From Streptomyces sp. Act143 (GTDB lineage: Bacteria > Actinomycetota > Actinomycetes > Streptomycetales > Streptomycetaceae), in contig NZ_QFRX01000001.1 in assembly GCF_003143935.1 (NCBI RefSeq), positions 3,455,874 through 3,519,873 of the forward strand: DNA of 64,000 nucleotides. The letters run 5' to 3'. Positions 39,538 through 48,251 of the stretch are shown here, one piece after another. The notes under the pieces were generated by a model that searched no databases, was not told where the DNA came from, and saw nothing but the letters and a program-made list of their open reading frames with translations. Within the stretch, counting starts at the first letter, position 1. Every line of letters begins with the position of its first letter. A program made the position numbers and the translations under genes.

Positions 39538-40545
39538 TTACTCTGGGTTGTCCGCGAGGGATCTCGCCGCCTGGGCGCAGTGGGCGAGAGCCTTGCGCGC
39601 GTAACTCGGGGAGGCCCCCGCGAGCCCGCACGCCGGAGTGACCGTGACCGCCTCCGCGAGAAGCCCCGGATGCAGCCCCAGCCTGCGCCACAGCGTCCTG
39701 ACACCCATGACGCTACCGGCAGGGTCTGACAATGCCGTGTCCGTGCCCGGTACGACACCGGCGAAGAGCCGGGTTCCCCCTTCCACGGCCTCGCCGATCG
39801 CGTCGTCGTCACGCTCGGTGAGAAGCGAGAGGTCGAAGGAGATCGCCGCCGCACCCGCCCGGCGCAGCAGGGCGAACGGGACGTCCGGTGCGCACGAGTG
39901 GACCACGACGGGGCCGCCGCCGTGAACCCCGACGACGTCGCGGAGCGCGGACTCGACGACCTGCCGGTCCACGGCACGGTGGGTGCGGTAGCCGCTGGCG
40001 GTCTTCACCTGGCCGCGGAGCACGGCGATGAGGGAGGGCTCGTCGAGCTGGAGGACGAGCTGTGCGCCGGGGACGCGGCGCTGCACTTCGGCGAGGTGCT
40101 CGCGCAGACCCTCGGCGAGGGACCCGGTGAGGTCGCGGCAGGCGCCGGCGTCGGAGAGGGCGGACTCGCCGTTCTTCAGCTCCAGGGCGGTGGCCAGCGT
40201 CCAGGGGCCGACGGCCTGCACCTTCAGCAGGCCCTCGTACCCCTGGGTGAACTCCTCCAGGGCGTCCAGGTCCTCCCCCAGCCAGGACCTCGCCCGCTTG
40301 GTGTCCCGGCCCGGCCGGTCGCCGATCCGCCACCCGCTGGGCTCCACGCGCGCGAACACCTCGACGAGCATCCCGGCGGTCCGGCCGATCATGTCGGCGC
40401 CGGGGCCGCGGGCGGGCAGCTCGGCGAGGAACGGGAAGTCCTCGAAGGACCCGGTGCTGGTCTTGGCGGCCTCCCGGGCGTCGCCGCCGGGCAGGGAGCC
40501 GACGCCGGTGGCGGCGGCGAAGGTGAACTGACTGTTGGCACTCAC
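39538..40545 (-). CDS. MetE C-terminal-like methionine synthase/UROD-fold protein
   Basis: 335 aa. It resembles only the C-terminal catalytic half of cobalamin-independent methionine synthase: start FTFAAATGVGSLPGGDAREAA, VLQLDEPSL, VVVHSCAPDVPFALL (His and Cys of the zinc site) and the final TPACGLAG Cys. Short proteins of this type exist in archaea and actinobacteria, with corrinoid or unknown methyl donors. Whether it makes methionine is not shown. It lies directly upstream of ligA. Confidence 0.8.
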   Translation of the reverse strand: MSANSQFTFAAATGVGSLPGGDAREAAKTSTGSFEDFPFLAELPARGPGADMIGRTAGMLVEVFARVEPSGWRIGDRPGRDTKRARSWLGEDLDALEEFTQGYEGLLKVQAVGPWTLATALELKNGESALSDAGACRDLTGSLAEGLREHLAEVQRRVPGAQLVLQLDEPSLIAVLRGQVKTASGYRTHRAVDRQVVESALRDVVGVHGGGPVVVHSCAPDVPFALLRRAGAAAISFDLSLLTERDDDAIGEAVEGGTRLFAGVVPGTDTALSDPAGSVMGVRTLWRRLGLHPGLLAEAVTVTPACGLAGASPSYARKALAHCAQAARSLADNPE

Positions 40546-40579
40546 CGGGACAGCGTATGCAACTCCGCCGCCCGGCCCG

Positions 40580-41278
40580 TCAGCGTCCCGGCCGCACCGT
40601 CAGGTCGTTGACCTCCGCGTCCCTGGGCAGGTCGATGGCCATCAGGACGGCCGTCGCCACCGACTCGGGGTCGATCCACCGCTCGGCGTCGTACTCCTTG
40701 CCCTCCTGCTGGTGGACCTTGGCCTGCATCGGGGTGGCGGTGCGGCCGGGGTAGACCGTGGTGACCCGGACGCCGTTGCCGTGCTCCTCGTGGCGCAGGG
40801 AGTCGGCGAGGGCCTTCAGGCCGTGCTTGGAGGCGGCGTACGCGGACCAGTCGGCGTGGGCGTTCAGGCCCGCGCCCGAGTTCACGAACACCACGTGGCC
40901 GCGCGCGGCGCGGAGTTGGGGCAGGAAGTGGCGGGTCAGCTCGGCCGGCGAGATGAGGTTGACGTTGAGCTGGTGGCGCCAGGACTTCGGGGTCAGTTCG
41001 CCGACCGGGCCCAGGTCGACGACGCCCGCGATGTGCAGCAGGGAGTCGACCCGGTCCGGCAGGCTCTGGTGGGAGAAGGCCCAGCTGAGCTTGTCCGGGT
41101 CGGCCAGGTCGCCGACCAGGGTCCGCGCGCCGGGGAACTCCGCCGCCAGTTCCTTCGCGCGGCCCGCGTCGCGCGCGTGGAGCACGAGGTCGTCCCCGCG
41201 CGCGTGGAGGCGGCGGGCGACGGCCGCGCCGATTCCGGAGCCCGCCCCGGTGATCACATGTGTAGCCATGCCCGCCAT
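40580..41278 (-). CDS. Short-chain dehydrogenase/reductase
   Basis: 232 aa; ATG at 41278, or at 41269 three codons later. The nucleotide motif is ITGAGSGIGAAVARRL, NxA lies near HIAGVVDLG, the catalytic Ser is in VFVNSGAG and YAASKHG is the Tyr/Lys pair. It reduces or oxidises a small carbonyl or alcohol, identity unknown. It is 18 bp downstream of the LOG-family gene in the same direction. Confidence 0.88.
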   Translation of the reverse strand: MAGMATHVITGAGSGIGAAVARRLHARGDDLVLHARDAGRAKELAAEFPGARTLVGDLADPDKLSWAFSHQSLPDRVDSLLHIAGVVDLGPVGELTPKSWRHQLNVNLISPAELTRHFLPQLRAARGHVVFVNSGAGLNAHADWSAYAASKHGLKALADSLRHEEHGNGVRVTTVYPGRTATPMQAKVHQQEGKEYDAERWIDPESVATAVLMAIDLPRDAEVNDLTVRPGR

Positions 41279-41296
41279 GCTCGCATCACCCGCGCG

Positions 41297-41836
41297 TCAC
41301 GCGACGCCGCGGCTCTCCTCCAGGTACGCGAGCGCCCCCACCGGCTCCTCCGCGAAGAACACCAGGTCGGTGAGGGGCAGCGGCAGGAAGCCCTCGTCCT
41401 CCATGCGGCGGAACTGGTCCTTCAACCCGTCGTAGAAGCCCGCGGTGTTGAGCAGGACCACCGGCTTGTCGGTGTGGCCGTGCTTCTTCAGCTCCAGGAT
41501 CTCGGTGGCCTCGTCGAGGGTGCCGGTGCCGCCCACCATGATCACGACGGCGTCGGCCTTCTCCAGGAGCAGCCTCTTGCGCTCGGCGAGGTCCTTGGCG
41601 ATCACCATCTCGTCGACGCCGGGGCGGACCTTGGCGGCGAGGAACTCCACCGACACCCCGACGAGCCGGCCGCCCGCCTCCTGCACACCGTCGGCGACGA
41701 CCTTCATCAGACCCACGTCCGAGCCGCCCCACACCAGCGTGTGCCCGCCCTTGCCGAGCAGTTTCGCAAACTCCCGCGCGGGGCGCGTGTAACGGTCGTC
41801 GAGGTCGGCGGCGGAGAGGAAGACACAGATGCGCAT
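41297..41836 (-). CDS. LOG-family (TIGR00730) nucleotide phosphoribohydrolase-like protein
   Basis: 179 aa with a Rossmann-like fold. RICVFLSAADLDDRY opens, LVWGGSDVGLMKVVADG is the GGG-type loop, AERKRLLLEKADAVVIM supplies the conserved Arg/Lys, and VGGTGTLDEATEI corresponds to the family PGGxGTxxE motif with Val in place of Pro. Members release cytokinin-type bases from nucleotide monophosphates. The Pro to Val change is conservative and the Glu is kept, so activity is likely. Confidence 0.82.
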   Translation of the reverse strand: MRICVFLSAADLDDRYTRPAREFAKLLGKGGHTLVWGGSDVGLMKVVADGVQEAGGRLVGVSVEFLAAKVRPGVDEMVIAKDLAERKRLLLEKADAVVIMVGGTGTLDEATEILELKKHGHTDKPVVLLNTAGFYDGLKDQFRRMEDEGFLPLPLTDLVFFAEEPVGALAYLEESRGVA

Positions 41837-41913
41837 GGGGCCCACGGTACGCGGAGCCCGAATCCGGGCGGCGCCCGGGGAAGAACGCGCGCTCCGCCGG
41901 CGCTGTGCCTCCC

Positions 41914-42240
41914 ATGGCCTCAGGACACACGATCACCATCGAGCAAGGCGACCGGCACGTGCGCGTGGTGCACGGCGACCAGATCCTGGCGGAGAGTCGG
42001 CACCCGCTGATCCTCCGGGAGACGGGCTGTCCGGTGCGGTACTACCTCCCCGCCGAGGACGTCCGCCTCGACCTCCTGACCCCGTCCGACACCCACACCC
42101 ACTGCCCCTTCAAGGGCACGGCCTCCTACTGGTCGCTGCCGGACGCGGCCGACCTGGTGTGGTCCTATCCCGACCCCAAGCCCGACGTCGCGCAGATCAA
42201 GGACCACCTCTGCTTCTACGACGTGGAAATCGCCGATTAG
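41914..42240 (+). CDS. DUF427 domain protein
   Basis: 108 aa from ATG at 41914; a GTG at 41905 adds three residues. It matches the short DUF427 pattern: RHVRVVHGDQILAESRHPLI, PVRYYLPAEDVRLDLL, THTHCPFKGTASYWSLP and a final DHLCFYDVEIAD. The family is a small beta barrel of uncertain function. It is followed 7 bp later by a perfect inverted repeat and then the hydrolase gene. Confidence 0.85.
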   Translation: MASGHTITIEQGDRHVRVVHGDQILAESRHPLILRETGCPVRYYLPAEDVRLDLLTPSDTHTHCPFKGTASYWSLPDAADLVWSYPDPKPDVAQIKDHLCFYDVEIAD

Positions 42241-42247
42241 TTCCCCG

Positions 42248-42269
42248 GCCTGTGGAAGTCTCCACAGGC
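42248..42269. promoter_or_regulatory. Perfect 9-bp inverted repeat abutting the hydrolase start codon
   Basis: GCCTGTGGA (42248-42256) and TCCACAGGC (42261-42269) are perfect inverted copies with a 4-nt loop; the ATG begins at 42270. A stem here would cover the normal ribosome-binding region. It could be an operator, or a hairpin that limits translation of the hydrolase. Confidence 0.5.
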
Positions 42270-43052
42270 ATGGACAAGAGGACTCTTTCCCGCGACGGCA
42301 CCTCCATCGCCTACGAAAGCTCCGGCCAGGGCCCCGCCGTGATCCTCGTGAGCGGCGCGATGTCGACGGGCGGCACGATGGCACCGCTGGCCGCGGCCCT
42401 CGCCGACCGGTTCACGGCCTTCGTGTACGACCGGCGGGGCCGCGGCGAGAGCGGCGACACGGCACCGTACGCGGTGGAGCGTGAGGTCGAGGACCTCGCA
42501 GCGCTGGTCGACGCGGCGGGCGGTGAGGCGTGCCTGTGCGGCGTCTCGTCGGGCGGGGCGCTGGTGCTGGAGGCGGTGGCGAGCGGGCTGCCGGTCCGCA
42601 GGGCCGCCGTGTACGAGACGCCGTTCGCCGACTTCTCCCCACAGGGCGCTGAGGAACGCGCCGCGTACACCGCGCACCTGACGGCGGCGCTCGCGGAGGG
42701 GCGGCGCGGGGACGCGGTGGAGCTGTTCCTGTCGCTGACCGGCATGGCGCCCGAGATGATCCAGGGCGCCCGGCAGTCGCCCCTGTGGGCCGGCATGGAG
42801 GCAGTCGCGCCGACGCTGGCCCACGACGACGCCGTGATGGGCGACGGCCTGGTGCCGCGCGAGCGGCTGGCGTCCGTCTCCGTGCCGGTCCTGGCCGTGG
42901 CGGGCGGGGCGAGCCCCGAGTGGCTCCAGGAGGCCACGCGGGCGGTGGCGGAGGCGGCGCCGAAGGGGTCGTACCGGAACCTGGAGGGCCAGACCCACAT
43001 GGTGGACCCGACCGTCCTGGCCCCGGTGCTGGCCGACTACTTCACGCCGTAG
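42270..43052 (+). CDS. Alpha/beta hydrolase
   Basis: 260 aa. The cap-less fold reads ISYESSG-like N-terminus ([20 protein letters not shown]), [11 protein letters not shown] (acid-loop region), nucleophile Ser in [14 protein letters not shown], and His in [10 protein letters not shown]. The substrate is unknown. No Shine-Dalgarno is visible because an inverted repeat ends right at the ATG. The last 11 bp overlap the convergent mnmA gene. Confidence 0.87.
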   Translation: MDKRTLSRDGTSIAYESSGQGPAVILVSGAMSTGGTMAPLAAALADRFTAFVYDRRGRGESGDTAPYAVEREVEDLAALVDAAGGEACLCGVSSGGALVLEAVASGLPVRRAAVYETPFADFSPQGAEERAAYTAHLTAALAEGRRGDAVELFLSLTGMAPEMIQGARQSPLWAGMEAVAPTLAHDDAVMGDGLVPRERLASVSVPVLAVAGGASPEWLQEATRAVAEAAPKGSYRNLEGQTHMVDPTVLAPVLADYFTP

Positions 43053-44169
43053 CGCCCGCCGTCGCGCGCGTGGTCGAGGCGATCGTCGCCGACCCCACCA
43101 CGCGCGTGCCGTCGTACAGGACGATCGCCTGGCCGGGGGCCACCCCGCGGACCGGCTCCGTGAAGGAGACCCGCAGCTCGCCGTCGACCAGTTCCGCGGT
43201 CACCTCGGTCTCGCCGCCGTGGGCGCGGAGCTGGGCGGTGTAGGTGCCGGGGCCGGCGGGGGCCACCCCGCACCAGCGGGGCTTGATCGCGGTCAGGGCG
43301 CTGACGTCCAGGGAGGCGGCCGGGCCGACCGTCACCGTGTTGTTCACCGGGGAGATGTCCAGGACGTAGCGGGGCTTGCCGTCGGCGGCCGGGGTGCCGA
43401 TGCGCAGGCCCTTGCGCTGGCCGATGGTGAAGCCGTACGCGCCCTCGTGGGTGCCGACCTTGGCGCCGGACTCGTCGAGGATGTCACCCTCGGCCTTGCC
43501 GAGCCGGTTCGCCAGGAAGCCCTGGGTGTCGCCGTCGGCGATGAAGCAGATGTCGTGCGAGTCGGGCTTCTTCGCCACCGCCAGGCCCCTGCGCTCGGCC
43601 TCCGCGCGGATCTCGTCCTTGGTCGTGACCGTGTCGCCGAGCGGGAACAGGGCGTGCGCGAGCTGCTTCTCGTCCAGGACGCCGAGGACGTACGACTGGT
43701 CCTTGGCCATGTCGGAGGCGCGGTGCAGTTCGCGGGAGCCGTCCTCGCGGACGATCACCTGGGCGTAGTGGCCGGTGCAGACCGCGTCGAAGCCCAGCGC
43801 GAGCGCCTTGTCGAGGAGCGCCGCGAACTTGATCTTCTCGTTGCAGCGCAGGCACGGGTTCGGGGTGCGGCCGGCCTCGTACTCGGCGACGAAGTCCTCG
43901 ACGACGTCCTCGCGGAAGCGGTCGGCGAGGTCCCACACGTAGAACGGGATGCCGATGACGTCGGCGGCGCGGCGGGCGTCGCGGGAGTCCTCGATGGTGC
44001 AACAGCCACGCGCGCCCGTGCGGAACGATTGCGGGTTCGCCGAGAGGGCGAGGTGGACGCCGGTCACGTCATGGCCGGCTTCCGCGGCGCGGGCGGCTGC
44101 GACGGCGGAGTCCACGCCGCCGGACATGGCGGCGAGGACGCGGAGGGGGCGCTGCGTGGAGTGAGTCAT
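43042..44169 (-). CDS. mnmA: tRNA-specific 2-thiouridylase
   Basis: 375 aa from ATG at 44169, with GGAGGGG close upstream; the frame stays open far beyond without similarity. It thiolates U34 of Lys, Glu and Gln tRNAs. The PP-loop is [16 protein letters not shown]. The catalytic Cys pair is [12 protein letters not shown] and the second Cys DICFIADG; the tRNA-binding part is [11 protein letters not shown]. Sulfur is probably supplied by the cysteine desulfurase encoded 0.8 kb upstream. Confidence 0.96.
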   Translation of the reverse strand: MTHSTQRPLRVLAAMSGGVDSAVAAARAAEAGHDVTGVHLALSANPQSFRTGARGCCTIEDSRDARRAADVIGIPFYVWDLADRFREDVVEDFVAEYEAGRTPNPCLRCNEKIKFAALLDKALALGFDAVCTGHYAQVIVREDGSRELHRASDMAKDQSYVLGVLDEKQLAHALFPLGDTVTTKDEIRAEAERRGLAVAKKPDSHDICFIADGDTQGFLANRLGKAEGDILDESGAKVGTHEGAYGFTIGQRKGLRIGTPAADGKPRYVLDISPVNNTVTVGPAASLDVSALTAIKPRWCGVAPAGPGTYTAQLRAHGGETEVTAELVDGELRVSFTEPVRGVAPGQAIVLYDGTRVVGSATIASTTRATAGATA

Positions 44170-44229
44170 AACCCCTCCAGGGTACGGGGGCGCGGGAACC
44201 GGAGCCCACGAGTATCCGTTCACGATCAC

Positions 44230-44895
44230 ATGGGGGCGACAGAGGCATCCAAGGACGGCGACCGGCGCATCGGCCGGCGTGCCCTGCTGATCGGCGGGGC
44301 GGCGGCCGCGGTGGGCACCGCCGTGCTGGCCCGGGACGAGCTGGCGCGGCTGTGGTGGCGTACGCCCGGGGTGGAGAAGCCGCGCAAGGAGGGCGAGGTC
44401 GACTACGCGGGCGCGCGCTGGGTGGCGGCGTCCGACGCGAACTGGCGGCGCGCGGACCGGCCCGCCGACTACCCCATAGACATGGTGGTCATCCATGTCA
44501 CACAGGGCAGCATCGCCAGCGCGGTGAAGGCCTTCCAGGACCCGGGCCACCAGGCCGCGGCGCACTACATCGTGGGCCGGGACGGCCGCGTCACCCAGAT
44601 GATCCGCGAGCTGGACGTGGCGTACCACGCGGGCAACCGCGACTACAACGAACGCAGTGTCGGCATCGAGCACGAGGGTTTCGTCGACCGCCCCGAGGAC
44701 TTCACCGACGAGATGTACGCGGCCTCGGCCCGGCTGACGGCCAGGGTCTGCGCGCGCTACGGCATACCCGTGGACCGCGAGCACATCATCGGGCACGTGG
44801 AGGTGCCGGGGACGGACCACACCGACCCGGGCGAGCACTGGGACTGGGACCGGTACATGAAGCTGGTGCGGAAGGCGCGTACGGCGGTGGCCTGA
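44230..44895 (+). CDS. Tat-exported N-acetylmuramoyl-L-alanine amidase (Amidase_2)
   Basis: 221 aa. The N-terminus carries [18 protein letters not shown], a twin-arginine type signal. The mature domain is Amidase_2: zinc ligands His in [10 protein letters not shown], and His plus Asp in [16 protein letters not shown]. The general acid-base region is [20 protein letters not shown]. It cleaves the amide between MurNAc and the peptide in cell-wall peptidoglycan. It sits between mnmA and the cysteine desulfurase on the opposite strand. Confidence 0.9.
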   Translation: MGATEASKDGDRRIGRRALLIGGAAAAVGTAVLARDELARLWWRTPGVEKPRKEGEVDYAGARWVAASDANWRRADRPADYPIDMVVIHVTQGSIASAVKAFQDPGHQAAAHYIVGRDGRVTQMIRELDVAYHAGNRDYNERSVGIEHEGFVDRPEDFTDEMYAASARLTARVCARYGIPVDREHIIGHVEVPGTDHTDPGEHWDWDRYMKLVRKARTAVA

Positions 44896-44925
44896 GGACC
44901 CCGCTCCTTCCTCGGCCTCGCGCCC

Positions 44926-46089
44926 CTACGTCAGACCCGCCGCCCGCGCCCGTTCCACCGCCGGGCCGATCGCCTTGGCCACCGCCTCGACGTCCGCCTC
45001 GGTGGAGGTGTGGCCGAGGGAGAAGCGGAGGGTGCCGCGGGCCAGGTCCGGGTCGGTGCCGGTGGCGAGCAGGACATGGCTGGGCTGGGCGACGCCGGCG
45101 GTGCAGGCGGAGCCGGTGGAGCACTCGATGCCCTGGGCGTCCAGGAGCAGGAGCAGGGAGTCGCCTTCGCAGCCGGGGAAGGTGAAGTGGGCGTTGGCGG
45201 GGAGCCGGTCGACCGGGTCGCCGCCGAGGATCGCGTCCGGGACCGCCGTACGGACCGCGTCGACCAATGCGTCGCGCAGGGCGCCGATCTCGCGGGCGAA
45301 CCACTCGCGCTGCTCGGCGGCGAGCCGGCCGGCGACGGCGAAGGAGGCGATGGCGGGGACGTCGAGGGTGCCGGAGCGGACGTGGCGCTCCTGGCCGCCG
45401 CCGTGCAGGACGGGGACGGGGGTGTACTCGCGGCCGAGCAGCAGGGCGCCGATGCCGTACGGGCCGCCGATCTTGTGGCCGGAGACGGTCATCGCGGCGA
45501 GGCCGGAGGCGGCGAAGTCGACGGGGACCTGGCCGTAGGCCTGGACGGCGTCGGCGTGCAGCGGGACGCCGAACTCGGCGCAGACGCCCGCCAGTTCATG
45601 GACCGGCAGGACGGTGCCGATCTCGTTGTTGGCCCACATGACGGTGGCGAGGGCGACGTCGTCGGGGTCGCGGGCGATGGCCTCGCGCAGGGCTTCGGGG
45701 TGGACGCGGCCGTAGCCGTCCACCGGGAGGTACTCGACGGTGGCGCCCTCGTGTTCGCCGAGCCAGTGGACCGCGTCGAGGACGGCGTGGTGTTCCACGG
45801 GGCTGGCGAGCACCCGGGTGCGGGCCGGGTCGGCGTCGCGGCGGGACCAGTACAGGCCCTTCACGGCGAGGTTGTCGGCCTCGGTGCCGCCGGAGGTGAA
45901 GACGACCTCGCTGGGGCGGGCGCCGAGGGATTCGGCGAGCGCCTCGCGGGACTCCTCGACGGTACGCCTCGCGCGGCGGCCGGCCGCGTGGAGGGCGGAT
46001 GCGTTGCCGGTGACGGCCAGCTGGGCGGTGAGCGCCTCGACTGCCTCGGGAAGCATCGGGGTGGTCGCGGCGTGGTCGAGGTAAGCCAT
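44926..46089 (-). CDS. Cysteine desulfurase (NifS/IscS-like)
   Basis: 387 aa PLP enzyme that moves sulfur from cysteine onto its own Cys. The start is [19 protein letters not shown], the PLP Lys is in [18 protein letters not shown], and the persulfide Cys is in [13 protein letters not shown]. The nearby mnmA makes tRNA thiolation the most likely sulfur destination; Fe-S assembly is the alternative. Full length and intact. Confidence 0.94.
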   Translation of the reverse strand: MAYLDHAATTPMLPEAVEALTAQLAVTGNASALHAAGRRARRTVEESREALAESLGARPSEVVFTSGGTEADNLAVKGLYWSRRDADPARTRVLASPVEHHAVLDAVHWLGEHEGATVEYLPVDGYGRVHPEALREAIARDPDDVALATVMWANNEIGTVLPVHELAGVCAEFGVPLHADAVQAYGQVPVDFAASGLAAMTVSGHKIGGPYGIGALLLGREYTPVPVLHGGGQERHVRSGTLDVPAIASFAVAGRLAAEQREWFAREIGALRDALVDAVRTAVPDAILGGDPVDRLPANAHFTFPGCEGDSLLLLLDAQGIECSTGSACTAGVAQPSHVLLATGTDPDLARGTLRFSLGHTSTEADVEAVAKAIGPAVERARAAGLT

Positions 46090-46154
46090 GGTGGGTCGAT
46101 TCTACGGGGCCGCGTTCGGAAGCCTCATGGCAAGGCTCCCCGGCACCGGGGGCG

Positions 46155-46433
46155 TCAGAAGCTCCAGGACACCGTGCTGTCCAGCTGCATCACCGTCACC
46201 AGGACCAGGAGGTCGGCGACACCCAGGCCCAGGCCCAGGAAGGCGCGTCCGCGGCGGGCGGTGCCGCGCCAGAGGGCCGCCGCGGCCAGGGCGATGGCGA
46301 CCGGGCCGAGGAAGATGTTCAGGACGAGCAGGCCCAGCAGGCCGAGGATGAAGGACGCCACGGCCATGCCGTCGGCGTCGCGGGTGCCGGTGCGGCGGGT
46401 GGTGTTGCCGGTGGCCGGTGCGGTGAGCTGCAT
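46155..46433 (-). CDS. DUF4190-type small membrane protein
   Basis: 92 aa. After a Thr/Arg-rich N-terminus it reads GMAVASFILGLLGLLVLNIF, then GPVAIALAAAALWR and RAFLGLGLGVADLLVLVTVM. This is the two-helix DUF4190 pattern (Gly-rich first helix, then a GLGLG second helix). Function unknown. Confidence 0.75.
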   Translation of the reverse strand: MQLTAPATGNTTRRTGTRDADGMAVASFILGLLGLLVLNIFLGPVAIALAAAALWRGTARRGRAFLGLGLGVADLLVLVTVMQLDSTVSWSF

Positions 46434-46509
46434 GGTGATCAGTCCCCCAGGATCGGTGGGTCGAGCGGTTCGGTGGGTTGAGCGGTTCGGTGGGTGAGCG
46501 GGTCAGTCG

Positions 46510-46581
46510 GCCCGGCGGGTTCTGTGGGCCCGGCGGGTTCTGTGGGCCCGGCGGGTTCTGTGGGCCCGGCTGGTTCAGTGC
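46510..46581. repeat. 18-bp tandem repeat, four copies
   Basis: GCCCGGCGGGTTCTGTGG repeats exactly at 46510, 46528 and 46546; a diverged fourth copy at 46564 runs into the stop codon of the 54-aa ORF. The flank at 46452-46500 holds degenerate GGTTCGGTGGGT units. A non-coding minisatellite between two small membrane protein genes; no spacers, so not a CRISPR. Confidence 0.85.
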
Positions 46582-46739
46582 GCCGACGAGTTGCGGCGGG
46601 CGTGGCGCTCGCGGAGCGCGAAGATGCCGAGCCAGGCGGCGATGACGGCCGCGGCGACGGCGGTGAAGGCGAACGGCGCGTGGGCGACGGTGCCCAGGAC
46701 GGCGCCGAAGAGCAGGAGTGCGGCGACGAGGAACAGCAT
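46575..46739 (-). CDS. 54-aa membrane protein, possibly under TetR control
   Basis: From ATG at 46739, with GGAGGGGG about 13 bases upstream. Two hydrophobic helices (LFLVAALLLFGAVLGTVA; FTAVAAAVIAAWLGIFAL) end in a basic tail (RERHARRNSSAH). No family recognised. It is divergent from the TetR gene at 46883, and the shared region carries repeated AACAGTTGT motifs. Its last codons overlap the minisatellite. Confidence 0.6.
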   Translation of the reverse strand: MLFLVAALLLFGAVLGTVAHAPFAFTAVAAAVIAAWLGIFALRERHARRNSSAH

Positions 46740-46789
46740 GGGATGAATCCCCCTCCGAGACACCCGTGGGCATCTCTCGTTACGTTTCG

Positions 46790-46870
46790 GTGAACAGTTG
46801 TAGTAACAGTTGTTCACTGACTACAAAGTCTAGCGCGTACGACGACTTCTCAATTCCAGAGAACAGTTGT
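46790..46870. promoter_or_regulatory. TetR operator candidates: AACAGTTGT repeats and GTGAACA/TGTTCAC palindrome
   Basis: AACAGTTGT occurs at 46793-46801, 46805-46813 and 46862-46870. The first two lie inside a GTGAACA (46790-46796) ... TGTTCAC (46811-46817) inverted repeat of 28 bp. The third is 13 bp before the TetR ATG. The layout suggests two sites that repress both the 54-aa ORF and the regulator. Confidence 0.6.
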
Positions 46871-46882
46871 TTACTGCATGGC

Positions 46883-47509
46883 ATGAGTCACACCCTCGGC
46901 ATCCGGCAGGCCCAGAAGCAGAAGACCCGACAGGCGCTCCTGGACGCGGCGTTGGGGCTGCTGGAGGAGCAGAGCCTGAGCAGCCTGGGTCTGCGCGAGG
47001 TCACGCGCGCCGTCGGCGTCGCCCCGACCGCCTTCTACCGGCACTTCCGCTCCATCGCGGATCTCGGCGCGGCACTGGTCGAGGAGGCGCTGGGCAGCCT
47101 GCACCCGATGATCAGGACGACGGTGTCCACGGCGGACGACAGCGAGCAACGCATAGCGCGCGCCGTCGAGCTGATCGCCCGTCACGTGGACGCGTACCCC
47201 GCACATGTCCGTTTTATCGCCCGGGAACGTCATGGCGGGGTCCAGCCGGTACGGGACGCCATCCGGGAGCAACTGGCCCGGTTCGGCCAGGAGGTGAAGG
47301 ACGAGCTGGCCAAGGACCCCGAGTCGGCCGGCTGGAGCGACGACGACCTGCTCATGCTCGCCAACCTGTACGTCGACCAGATGCTGATCACCGCCTCCCT
47401 GTTCCTGGAGGCCCAGGAGGCCACGCCGGAGGAGCGGGACCGGGTGATCCAGGTGGCGACGCGCCAGATGCGGCTGATCAGCATCGGCCGGCAGCACTGG
47501 CTGGACTGA
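46883..47509 (+). CDS. TetR family regulator (FabR/DesT-like)
   Basis: 208 aa from ATG at 46883. The helix-turn-helix reads TRQALLDAALGLLEEQSLSSLGLREVTRAVGVAPTAFYRHFRSIADL. The AFYRHF motif and the long C-terminal domain with VRFIARERHGG resemble regulators of fatty-acid unsaturation (FabR, DesT); this is a similarity by eye. Autoregulation through the AACAGTTGT repeats is likely. A strong terminator follows. Confidence 0.88.
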   Translation: MSHTLGIRQAQKQKTRQALLDAALGLLEEQSLSSLGLREVTRAVGVAPTAFYRHFRSIADLGAALVEEALGSLHPMIRTTVSTADDSEQRIARAVELIARHVDAYPAHVRFIARERHGGVQPVRDAIREQLARFGQEVKDELAKDPESAGWSDDDLLMLANLYVDQMLITASLFLEAQEATPEERDRVIQVATRQMRLISIGRQHWLD

Positions 47510-47530
47510 CGCTCCGGCCGGGAACACCGA

Positions 47531-47566
47531 AGGGCGGCGCCCCCGTTCAGCAGGGGGCGCCGCCCT
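47531..47566. terminator. Bidirectional terminator after the TetR gene
   Basis: Perfect 14-bp arms (47531-47544, 47553-47566) enclose an 8-nt loop, between the TetR gene and the convergent lipoprotein gene. Confidence 0.85.
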
Positions 47567-47604
47567 CGTCGTACGCCCTGAGACGTCAGGTCGGCAGCTC
47601 TGCG

Positions 47605-48006
47605 TCAGCTCTTCGTCGCCGACGCCGACGGCTGCCCGCTGGGCGCGCCGCTCGGCGCGCCGCTGGGCATCGCGCCGCCGCCACCGCCGGGGCCGCCGCA
47701 GCCGCCGCCCTGGCCGCCGCCGGGACCCCCCTGACCGCCCTGGCCGCCGCCCGGCCCGCCGCTCGGCATGCCCGAGGGCGCGCCGGACGGCCGGGCCGTG
47801 CCGCCCGCCGTCGGAGCACCCGAGGGGGCGCCGCCGGGCGCCCCCGAGGGGTTGCCGCTGGGGGCGCCGGACGGTGCCTGGCAGGACTGCGCGGAGTTGC
47901 CGCTGTTCGAGGAGGACGACGACGAGTCACCCGAGCCACAGGCCACCAGGGCGAGGGGCGAGAGCGCCAGCAGAGCCACTGCGGGGACGAGACGCACACG
48001 CTTCAT
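47605..48006 (-). CDS. Gly/Pro/Ser repeat-rich lipoprotein
   Basis: 133 aa from ATG at 48006, with CTGGAG nine bases upstream. The signal peptide has a lipobox (LSPLALVACGSG, Cys at about 23). The mature part is low complexity: a Ser run, APSG repeats (APSGAPSG, NPSGAPGG), then a GGGQGGQGG stretch with one internal CGG Cys. It should sit on the outer face of the membrane as an extended chain. No known domain. Confidence 0.7.
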   Translation of the reverse strand: MKRVRLVPAVALLALSPLALVACGSGDSSSSSSNSGNSAQSCQAPSGAPSGNPSGAPGGAPSGAPTAGGTARPSGAPSGMPSGGPGGGQGGQGGPGGGQGGGCGGPGGGGGAMPSGAPSGAPSGQPSASATKS

Positions 48007-48251
48007 GAGAAACAACTCCAGGAAAGATGAGGAGAGTCTTGAGGCGGGCACTCAATCAACGCGCCTTAGGGCTTCCTTGGGCCCGCGCTGTCCCCGGCCT
48101 GTGCGTCAGGCAAAGCGGGGCCAAAGTCACCCTTCTGACCTGGGGTTCTCTTCCGGGGCCCGGCCTATTCGCTGGTACAGGTCCGTGACAGAGGACCCGG
48201 ACGACGGCGTTGGCGTCGCCGGGGCACTCCTCGCCCCGGCGGCACAAGCCC

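Noticed and set aside
39538..40545. Truncated pseudogene of full-length metE
   Set aside because: The 335-aa form has an intact start, zinc-site residues and end, and short stand-alone members of this family are known.
46510..46581. Possible CRISPR array
   Set aside because: The 18-bp units are contiguous with no spacers, and no cas genes are near.
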